From: Isoetes taiwanensis | Lineage: Eukaryota; Streptophyta; Lycopodiopsida; Isoetales; Isoetaceae | Length of the DNA: 64,000 nucleotides | Assembly (NCBI GenBank): GCA_021234155.1 | Contig: JAJEKV010000035.1 | Coordinates: 7,251,891-7,315,890 of the forward strand | Reading direction: 5' to 3' | In this document: positions 55,098 through 64,000 of the stretch, one piece after another | Layout: every line of letters begins with the position of its first letter | Position numbering within the stretch: the first letter of the stretch is position 1 | Notes under the pieces: model-generated | Databases searched by the model: none | What the model was told of the DNA's origin: nothing | Seen by the model: the letters and a program-made list of their open reading frames with translations, nothing else | Made by a program: the position numbers and the translations under genes

Positions 55098-56082
55098 ATT
55101 CTTGGAAGACTACAAACAACAACAAAACACCATCGTGAAGTGAAGTGGCTTTCCTATTGAGCGTTCCAAAAACATCGAGTACAACAGTAGAGTACTAACA
55201 ATGAATGGCCAAAAACATATCAAAACCAAACATGTTTAAGACCCCGAAACTAGACAATCATCGAGGGTCTTAATAAAAAAAATATAAAGCCACACAGACT
55301 CAAAGTCCAAAATCTTATCAACTGGACTAAAAACCCCGCCCTTTCGAGTTTTCGGAGAAAACCATGAAGATAAAAAAATGGACTAAGAGCAATACGACTG
55401 ATGAAGCTAAGATTTGAACCAGCAGCAATATGTCGAACAATCTCCATGTGCCAGAAGACTCCACGCGCCAAAAATTGCAAGGACCATGAAAAGTCTTTGA
55501 AATTGCATCGGCAAACTCCCAAAATCATCTCAACTGCAAAAAGAGAGTAAAACGACCTGGAGAATATGACTCAGGCAGAAGAGAAGAAAACTGTTAAATC
55601 TTTGTTAGCAGCCCTAAAAAGGGATAAAAAATGACAAAGAGTATAAAGAAATCTCCAACTCTTTCAACAAGTGCCCTTTAGAAAAACTAAGTCCATTAAT
55701 TGGGTCGGGGAAGAGCATCCGCCTAGCCAAGAAAACACATCTGCAAACTAGTGCGGGGAAGAACATCCGCCCATGTCTAATTTACCATAAAGCAAAGGGG
55801 TCGGGGAAGAACATCCGTCTAGTCAGGAATAATCATCTGCAAACTAGCCAGGGAAGAGCATCCGCCCCTATATTATTGCACCAAGAAACAAGGCTTGAAT
55901 GAGGGTTGGGAGGGAGGCAAAGCTAGAAGCACAACATAGACAAAGTTGGAAACGCTCAAAAAGAAGGCCGATGAAAAAAGCCTGAAACTGAATCAATATA
56001 TAGGCAAAAGTGCAAGAAAAAAGGTTCAAGCTATTTCCGTCTTTCCAAGAATGATGGTTCTATGTTTCCATAGAATTATTGC
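55098..56082 (+). mobile_element. Hairpin-ended tandem element B1 (985 bp)
   Basis: Starts ATTCTTGGAAGACTAC. The 3' end has the inverse word GTCTTTCCAAGAATG followed by a terminal hairpin (ATGGTTCTATG and its complement) and ends ATTGC. The next element follows immediately with the same start. The first ~37 bp match element B2, and 55927-56082 match 58960-59116. Subterminal words (AAGTGAAGTGGC, TATTGAGC, GAGTACAA) match those of element A1 at 11556-11600. An internal word CCCCGAAACTAGACAATC at about 55240 recurs in element C1 at about 59490. Confidence 0.72.
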
Positions 56083-59000
56083 ATTCTTGGAAGACTACAA
56101 ACAACAACAAAACATCATCTCAAGGCCGAAAGAAGAGGAACACTCTACCTCCTCATCAAAGAAATGGAAAACCATAAGATGTTCGCCAACACTAAGTGTG
56201 TGTGCGCGCATGTGCGTGTGCGTGTAAATGACAGATCTCGAAAGAACATGGACAACAAATACATATGCATGGCAATAAAGTGTGAGAGCCTAAACAAAAA
56301 ATTCATAAGGCCTCTGCGAAGATGTCTAGAAAGAGAAAGGAATTGAAACTCAAATCAAGCTTGGAAGATATGGTTCAGATATCATGAACTCGACACGTGA
56401 AGAAGTTTTGGTTAAAACAAATGCAAAAGTGAGAGAATATAAGAAGACATTGATTTTTGTGAACTTGAGGTAATGTGAGGATTAGGGACAAAAACTCAAT
56501 ATAAACCGTGGACTAAAGGCTAAAATTTGAGCTTGACCTACGGAAAAGAAACAAAGGCTATAGGTGCGATAATTAAAGAAGGTACCTCCATAGTTTGAAA
56601 CGTTAAAAAAAAATGGAATAAGAGAAGAAAGTAATGGCTTAACAAAAGGTCTCGTGCTAGCCAAACATCCAAAAATCCTGCATATTCCCCCATGCTAGAC
56701 ATAGCAGAAAGCATTAAGGGAGCAAAGCAAAAGTTTGAGCAAGTAGAGTAGAGCAAAGGGACCAATTCGGCCATGGGATACAACTTGATGAGGGAAATGG
56801 AAGAGCTAGAAACAAAAGATTGGTCAAAATAGATAGGAAAAAACTTAGAGCAATGGAGATAAAAACGTAGCACTTAAGGACATAATAGAATAGAAATTGA
56901 AGTAGCAATGGAAAAAATAAGGAGTAGAACAAAGCTGTAAGCGTCGGGGCGACAAACCACACTATGGGGAGCAAACTTAGAATAATTGGGAAAAACATGA
57001 ATATCACAAATAAACTAAAAGATCCACCTGCAAAGCTGACAGTACATGATGAAGAAGCTACACAATATGTTAGGAGCATTTTTAGAATCCCTAGTGCAAG
57101 AGTGCAAACAAAAAAGTAAGAGAAACATAGCATAATCTTGACTAGCAAAGGAGCTTAAAAACCAAATAGAAAATAACAAAAAGGCATTGTTGAGGGCATA
57201 ATTCGACAACTAAGAATCAAGCAGATGTGCCCAAATTTACGAACCATTTCGTAATTGTCAACCTACATGGGTAACACAATATTTCTTTGACATGGAGTTA
57301 CCATTGAAATAAAGAAAGTTGGATGTTCCCTAATTCTAATGTTATGGTGCACTTTGGAAAACCTTAGGCTAGGAGACACTAGTGCAGAGTGACATATTCT
57401 ATGCCTAGGGCCATTGACAACTATGTCTAAGGCATTGGTATAGTTTAATTACCAAATAGCCAAAGACAACTATGTCTAAGGCATTGGTATTAATAAACAA
57501 CTAGCCAAATAACATATCCGCATCAGACTCATGGGGATGTGTGCTATAGTCTCCATGCTCAAGTGGTTAACAACTATGTTCATCAGCACTTAAATTGCAG
57601 CAAAGTGCAAAATGCGACCCTTAATATCAATGCAGATACTATTCCACCCAAAGTGAGAGATGTAATACCATGGTTTTAAAAGCAATCTGGTCATCAAATG
57701 TTGTAGGCGACTGCAAACTCCCAAAGGAGCAATATGATCTCTAGCTAAGGATATAAAAACCCCTTAATAAAAAGGATATAGCAAAGATAAGGGAGCAAAG
57801 ATATGAGCGCCCCTAAAATCGGGGAGCACCGACATGGTTCCGCCATGAATCCGGAGGCAGCCAGAGCTGGTTTCCTACCCTGTAGCAGGCCAAATCGGCA
57901 CAACTCTGAGATAAGAATATTTAGATAGCCTGAGAAAATTCATGAGAAGCAGATGAAACCACGGTTTTGGAGCTTTGGATCCGGGTAACAAAAGTAGCAG
58001 AAAAGGCTCACCTTAAGCTAAATTAAGCAGAAGAAGATTAAGACAGAGCAAGAAAGAAAGGCCCACTGTAAGGAAATAGCCGGACAAAAACAGACCTGAT
58101 AGCCATTTTTAAAAGACAATAAAAGATACTAAGAAGAAAAATCGACAGGCAAAACAAAGACTTTTAACATTCTAGACAAATGGGACAAACAAGACAGAAT
58201 CAGAGCTACAATCTGTGCAGAAAACTACCTGCCTCCTTCCTTATCTACGTTAGCAGTTTTGGACGACAAGCTGCCATCGAATGTGCGAGAAAAAGAAGAG
58301 TAGGATCAAATTAGAAGTACCAAAAAAGGCCAAATTGGAAGGCCAGCACCTCAGAATAGAAACATGGATGTACGAAGAAATTAGGACAGAATTGGGCAAA
58401 CTAATCTAACACTATCCATGAAAGGTATCAGAAAAGATCAAGAAGAAGATACCTACTGGAAATCTCAAAAATTGGATTCAGAAAAGATCAAGAAGAAAAT
58501 GGAAATCTCAAAACTGGAATCAGAAAAAATATGCATGGATAAACAGAAACGCAAATGTTTATGAGCATGAGATTTTAGTCACAAATGTGATGTTTACAGG
58601 ACATCAGCCTGACGAAAAGTAGAACACATTTTCAGACTGACGAAAAGCAGAATACCGTTTAAAAATTTTACTACTCTAAAAATCATAGGAGAGAGTTGGA
58701 AGAGATTTTGCTTGAAAAGTTGGAATCGATAGAAACCAGACCCGGCCATAACTCGAGAGATGAATTTACAGAGGGGACCATAAATTTCTATGTCATTCTG
58801 AGCAAACGACTCCTATGAGTTAGAATCAAAAAGGAAAATCGAACTTTCAGTTCTTAACATCTAGAAAGAATAACGCCAATACGAAGAGCACGCCTATCAA
58901 ATTCTAAACGTAAACAAACTAACTAGGAAAGCTAATAAACAAACCAACTAGGAAAGCTAGAAGCACAACATAGACAAAGATGGAAACGCTCAAAAAGAAG

Positions 59001-59116
59001 GCCGATGAAAAAAGCCTGAAACTGAATCAATATATAGGCAAAAGTGCAAGAAAAAAGGTCCAAGCTATTTCCGTCTTTCCAAGAATGATGGTTCTATGTT
59101 TCCATAGAACCATTGC
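56083..59116 (+). mobile_element. Hairpin-ended tandem element B2 (3.0 kb)
   Basis: Begins ATTCTTGGAAGACTAC and ends at the hairpin at 59116. The body is purine-rich on the plus strand over 56.1-57.2 kb and 57.9-59.1 kb, with a different middle (57.24-57.9 kb) that includes a short direct duplication (AACTATGTCTAAGGCATTGG, twice near 57410-57490). No coding region is recognised. The flank resumes at ATTTCC after 59116. Confidence 0.68.
58960..59116 (+). repeat. 3' terminal block of element B2, copy of 55927-56082
   Basis: 157 bp from GCTAGAAGCACAACATAG to the hairpin, nearly identical to 55927-56082. On the minus strand it shows the hairpin, then TATATATTGATTC at about 59025-59037 and CATCGGCCTTC, in the same order as the 215-bp A blocks. 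Confidence 0.85.
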
Positions 59117-59339
59117 ATTTCCTTCCGTCTGAGTCTAGATATGGAACAAGAATACTGATACTTGCTATTTTGGAACCAAGTTGTAGTACTTCAACAGTTT
59201 TCCTTCGTTAGAAATGACGAACAATTCTTTCCTTTATTTATTAATCTTATTTAAACTGCATGGTAGTTCTCCTGCATCTCTTAGAACAGGCCATATAATA
59301 GAACGTTCTAATAACAATCTGACTGTGGTGTTGTTGCCA

Positions 59340-60328
59340 GGATATAATAGAATAATCTGCGATGATGTTGTAGAAAAGCTTAATTATCATGCTTCAGAGT
59401 GGTGTTCTCATTGAGCTTTGTAAAACATTGAGTACAAATGGATCCCTCACTAGGGATAGATAAATTTGAAAATATGAACTTTAAAGGCCCCGAAACTAGA
59501 CAATCATCGAGAGCATGATGATACTGAAGAATACAACATAAAAAATGGTTTTATCCGCCACTTGGTCGATGCACAGGTAAGAAGACCCGGTGACTGCTCC
59601 TCAGCGGGAAGAAGAACCACACCTTCTTAGGTTTTTGAGGAAACCCAAGCAAATAGTTGAAGCACGACCCCACGCACTATGTCAACCACAAAAAAACCGT
59701 AAACAATCCTGCAAAATCAAGGCTGAAAGAAAAATAACCCGTCAATGAGTTAGATGCCATAGGCAAGAAGACTCGGAGGCTCTAGGGCCACGCCGAGAAA
59801 GAAACAACAGCCGACCAATCGGAAACCGTCCGCGGAATGACCATCGCGGGAAAAAACAACCGATTAGTGCTGCCTCGGAGGCTACAGCGTCACGCCGAGA
59901 AAAAACAATAAATATGATCTCGGAGGCAACAGCGCCACGCCGAGAGAAAATATGAATAATAAATATTGACTCAAAGGCGACAATGCCACACTGAGAGAAA
60001 ACAGGAATGAACAAATAAAATACTATTGCCATGTCGAGAAAGAGTAAACCAAAAAGTATGCCTCAGAGGCTACAAAGCCACGCTGAGGAAATAAAGAAAG
60101 CAAATTCAAAGGATATAGAAAAGGAAATAACGAACACGATCAAATGAAAAAACCATCAAGGGAGGGAGGGTGAGGGAAACTGATAGGATAGAGAAGAAGG
60201 AGAAATCTAGCTCAAGAGAACGTCGATGATAGAACAATGAAGAGAGGCTGAATAAATAGGAGGAGTGACAAAGGGACGTCCCCATCCAAGGAATGTCGGT
60301 TCTATTGCTGTCGCAATAGAACCATGGC
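59340..60328 (+). mobile_element. Hairpin-ended tandem element C1 (5' end unclear)
   Basis: Homology to B1 begins near 59388 (GTGGTGTTCTCATTGAGC, ACATTGAGTACAA) and CCCCGAAACTAGACAATC at about 59494. Its own ATTCC-type start is not clear. The 3' end carries CCATCCAAGGAATG, then a hairpin with arms GGTTCTATTGC and GCAATAGAACC, ending ATGGC at 60328. Inside, a degenerate unit with CGGAGGC, ACAGCGCCACGCCGAGA and AAAACAA repeats four to five times (59770-60090). Confidence 0.65.
59765..60095 (+). repeat. Degenerate ~60-bp tandem repeat in element C1
   Basis: About five copies of a unit containing CTCGGAGGC, then a variable base run, GCCACGCCGAGA and AAAACAA. Copies are at about 59772, 59875, 59921, 59970 and 60062. 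Confidence 0.7.
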
Positions 60329-60330
60329 AT

Positions 60331-62850
60331 TCCTAGGATGGGTCCTATGATAGGCATATACTGGCCGATAGAAGAGGAACAAACTCAAAAACTACTCAGC
60401 ATGGAAACTGAAATGAAGAGACGCTAAAGAGAAATATAGTATAAAGAAAGGGAGAAACGAGTCTACAAGGTCACTGGAAACGAATGCATAGATCACTGGA
60501 AACGAATGCATAGATAAGGCTGACGGCAATCAGAGTAAAATGAAGGAAGAGGAAACTAAGAAAAATGGAAGAAAAAAGGGGATAAAGAGAAGACAGAGAC
60601 AAAAGAACAATGAAGAAGCAGAAAGAGCAAGTAATGCCAGAATGCACGAGAACAGACAAAACATCGAACGAGCCGATGGGAGGAATGACGAGTGAAGAAG
60701 AACACATAGAAAGGAAGAACATAATACGGTAGAAAAGGAGCCAGGTAAGTGGGAGCCAGAACGGATAGGCATGGGAAACAAGGCGAATAAGAAAACAGGC
60801 AAGAGAAGCAAAGTAAAAAAGTTCGGAATAAAAGAGAGTGGAAAGGAAAAAGAGGAGAAGGTGGAAGGGGACAAAACTCAGCAGGAAAAGCGGGCGGAGA
60901 AAAGGAAACAGTAATGAACAAACAATGAAAAAACCCACATGGAGCAAATGAATACATAGAACAAAAAGAAGGATAGAAACACGAACCAACAAGGAACTAA
61001 AAGAGCAAAAAGAAGTCAACAAACTTGCCAAACAGAGAAAATGGTAAAATAGGATGGCTAGAATACACAGGCAGATGGGACAAACAAAAAGCTGAGCAAG
61101 GCTATGAAGTAACCGAGATAATCAGAGCCAAGAGAAAAATCTAGGCAAAACAAGAGGTGAGGGAGATATGACAAATAAGAAACGGAAGAACTAAATACGA
61201 AACAAAAAGGACTAAGCAAACATGATGCCGTCGAAAGAACAAAAGGAAGAGAACAACGGGGGGCAACAAAGCAAAAATAAAAAATAGATTAAAGGAGCAA
61301 ATAAGAAAAAGAAGGCGAAGAGCAGGGAACAAGCAGCGAAAAAAGAAACAGCCGAACGTGGCAAATGAAAAAATGCAGATATGACCAAGGGACAGGGGAG
61401 AAAATGTAAAAAGAGACAATGGAAAAACTGTAATAAAACCCATAGAGTTATCAAACAAAAGAAGAGAACTAGACAGGAAAATGGAAAAAATAAGACCCAT
61501 GGTGCTAAACTAAAAACACGGTAAATGGTCAAATAAAGGCAAAAAAGGAAACAAATAGAAAACCATGGAACAACTGATACCAAACTATGACAACAAAAGA
61601 AGGTGACAATGCAACAACTCAGAAGTGACCAAGGGTATCAAAACCAAAGGCAAACAAGAAAATGGAGCAAGCACAGGTGACAATGTGCATGATAGATAAC
61701 GTCACGCAACAAGAAAGAAATGAATTAAGCAATAACTTGAAAATTCACGAAAAAAACAATAGTTTGAAAGTTGACAGAACAAAAAAGGAGGTCAAATGGG
61801 AGAAATAGGGTACGAATAAAAAAGGCCAAACAAGAAGGCATGGATATATAGAGAAACAACCGACCTAAAGGCACAAAGTACTTGGAAACCAAGAAAAATA
61901 GATAAATAGATAGTATGTAATATCACGCCATGGAAAGAACAGACGAGACTAGCAAACAAACTGAGACTAACGAAACAACAACGAATGGCCTAAACTAACA
62001 AACAAATTCGAGAAAAGACAAAAAACTAGAATAAGGAGATTAAGCAGCAAAGTGGAGTAACCTAGAGCAAAGGACAAGTGACATAAAAAGATGAAGTATA
62101 ACAACAGGATGCAAAAGCCGCCGCATGAAACAACCAAACAAGGATATTAACGAAGCGAGAGGGACCATCATAGAACAAAAAGCATTAAGGAAAACCCATC
62201 TATGTGAAGCTCAGCATCCTGAAGCAAGGGATAAATGGATTACAAGGGCTATCGCATACAAAGAGGTCAAAAGAACTTAAGAAAAACCAAGAGCAAATGT
62301 AAGCAAAGACACGAAGGGACAATGGTCTAACAAAGTCGACTGGATGAAAAGGGGCAACCCAGTGAAAAAACCAAATTAGAATACATATGACCAACTACAC
62401 GAACTCGACATAACTTGCACAGAGCGAGACATCGGAGTAAGGACCAACCATTAAGAGGGTCAGAAACAGAAGAGCAAAGGAATACAAATCCATCGACATC
62501 ACAAAAATTACTAGAGAAATTCACGAACGTGGAAAAAGCGAAACGTGTGGAAACCTAGAAGCGTAAGACCATAGAGAGGATCAGAAACAGAAGAACAATG
62601 ACGGAATACAAAATTATCGACATCACAAAAGTTACTAGAGAAGTGGTTGAGGTAACTTCAGATGTACACATAGACGTAGGATGATAGAAACCACAAAGTC
62701 TACGAACAATATGCAGGATATCCCAAATATGCATCCAGTGACCAAATGAACACATGAGCTATAAAGGATACCAACTAAAAAATGGATCTAATACCCGCAC
62801 ATATCTAGAGAAGAAGAATACAACAGATGAAATCATATAGGCAGATGTAA
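60331..62850 (+). mobile_element. Hairpin-ended tandem element C2, 3' end not found
   Basis: Starts TCCTAGGATGGGTCC directly after the C1 hairpin and AT; the inverse of this start is the CCATCC-AAGGAATG word at the C1 end, as in groups A and B. The body is purine-rich on the plus strand to about 62.85 kb. No matching 3' hairpin was found before the composition changes, so the element is truncated or rearranged. A direct duplication (AGAGGRTCAGAAACAGAAGA, ATCGACATCACAAAA, TTACTAGAGAA) is at about 62455-62520 and 62575-62642. Confidence 0.5.
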
Positions 62851-64000
62851 AAAGCCATTAGGGCGGATTTGGGGTCTCAAAATGGCCCATATCTTGGATG
62901 CCAGAATTCCACGTCATGTTTCTCGCGACCAATGATGTTTGCGCATTTTTTTCCAAAGTCAGTATTAGTTGGCAAGTAGAAAGAGGAGCAGGCTTACTTG
63001 GCATCCACATGGCGAAATTTCATAGGACATGTGTGTGCATTCATTGCAACCACATTAATGGCCCGCATTTTTCGAAAATCGTATCGCGGACCAAAATAAT
63101 GGCTACTTTTCCCGCCTATACTGTGCACATGCCCACATGCACCAACCACCTTATCAAATTTTGGCACCAAAATTTCCATTGTTCACATTAGCGCCGCTAC
63201 GTGCATCCTCTCCGCCTTCGCTCTTCATTTGGAATCCAAGTCTCCAAAAGTGTCTGTGTGCGGGGCGAGCATAGAGTTAAGCAACAACAGCGAGGCGATG
63301 TGCGGACAAGCAAACGTACGTTACATGCCATGTTTTTACTACCCAAATTTTCATTCTGAAGTTTTCCTACTTTTCAACTCTTCCCATTCATCGTATTGCT
63401 CTCTGCCATTCATTCTTACAATTCAACGACCGATCGATCTGACGGTGGAAGGATATCTATCCATAGGCTCGTGGGTGAGAATGCTATCCTTAACGAAGGG
63501 TGACTATGGAGTTACATCGCCGGAGCGACATTCATACGCAATGAATATGTAGAACTATAGGGTTCAAAATAAATGCTATGGATAGTATATTGCAAAAAAA
63601 AAAAAAGGAAGGGAGGGGGGAAAGGGATTTGAAGACGAGGATATTTGCAAATTTGCACCCTCAATAATACATGGATCACACCATGCGAAAATGCATATGC
63701 ACTTTGTAAATGTGTAGTGAGATTTCGCGTCATGTGATCCTTGCTTCTTTTTTCTTCCCTCTTCTTGATTTATATTCACTCACTGGATCAAATATTTTTC
63801 TTTGGGCTATATTTATCAGATGTCGGGGATTTGAGACTAGGGAAAAGCATTACTAGCATCGTTGTTGTCTAACATATGGACATAAGAGACATGCTTTTCC
63901 AAGATATACATTCAGGGCAATGGGCATCTAGTTTTACGTTGTAAAGTTGTGGGAGCCGAGCTTGAAAGTCGTCCCATGATCTCTTTTAAGCGAGTTGTGC
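62851..64000. other. Intergenic DNA at the window end, no gene recognised
   Basis: Composition is mixed and not purine-rich. The 107-codon plus-strand frame at 63229-63552 has no known domain. An A-run with a G-rich tail lies at 63594-63620. Confidence 0.4.

Noticed and set aside
60471-61583. Long minus-strand frames rich in Phe, Leu and Ser that look like membrane proteins
   Set aside because: The plus strand is almost all A and G here, so the minus strand lacks stops and encodes TTT/CTT/TCT codons by composition. Several overlapping frames are equally open, there is no conserved motif, and the same occurs at 14385-14710, 16350-16796, 17857-18231, 18577-19068 and 56714-57148.

Overview
This window is plant nuclear DNA, gene-poor and rich in transposable elements. 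The evidence is plant-type LINE, MuDR, Ty3/Gypsy, CACTA, pogo-like and Helitron remnants, GT-AG introns, a NIP-type aquaporin fragment and a plant-type replication protein A large subunit (RPA1). The sequence does not let me name the species. No conserved housekeeping gene is intact: every recognisable cellular gene (RPA1, NIP aquaporin, DUS3-type tRNA-dihydrouridine synthase) is broken.

Layout. 0.4-1.1 kb: MuDR-type transposase N-terminus with an intron. 1.48-1.95 kb: inverted-repeat element built on GGGATCC words. 3.5-3.7 kb: MITE with a TTA duplication. 3.8-5.9 kb: gene 1 of an unrecognised Ser/Glu-rich repeat-protein family. 7.6-21.3 kb: one minus-strand LINE split by an 8.2 kb insertion (11518-19722). 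That insertion is two tandem elements with matched ends and unrelated middles. 22.0-22.7 kb: array of a 28-bp palindrome. 27-32.2 kb: Helitron-type territory with DUS3 fragments and a classic hairpin-CTAG 3' end. 36.2-38.6 kb: gene 2 of the repeat-protein family, with a duplicated G-box promoter and a pogo-like transposase fragment between the copies. 39.6-45.5 kb: decayed Ty3/Gypsy element on the minus strand, carrying an insertion with the last two exons of a NIP aquaporin, and a 387-bp long-TIR element near its 5' end. 49.0-54.3 kb: an RPA1 reading frame broken by a 1.4 kb insertion and by a 2,269-bp CACTA element. The 1.4 kb insertion carries gene 3 of the repeat-protein family between two arrays of a second palindrome. 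55.1-62.8 kb: two more groups of the hairpin-ended tandem elements.

Three patterns deserve attention. (1) Hairpin-ended elements occur at least six times in three groups. Each has a short 5' inverted repeat whose partner lies just inside a 3' terminal hairpin. They sit head to tail, and removing one pair restores the LINE reading frame exactly. They resemble Helitron2/Helentron non-autonomous elements but fit no class perfectly. (2) Arrays of self-complementary GC-rich words occur at three loci, each with its own word; one array pair flanks a gene inside an insertion. (3) A three-member family of low-complexity repeat proteins shares 3' blocks, and two members share a G-box promoter; no known domain is visible.
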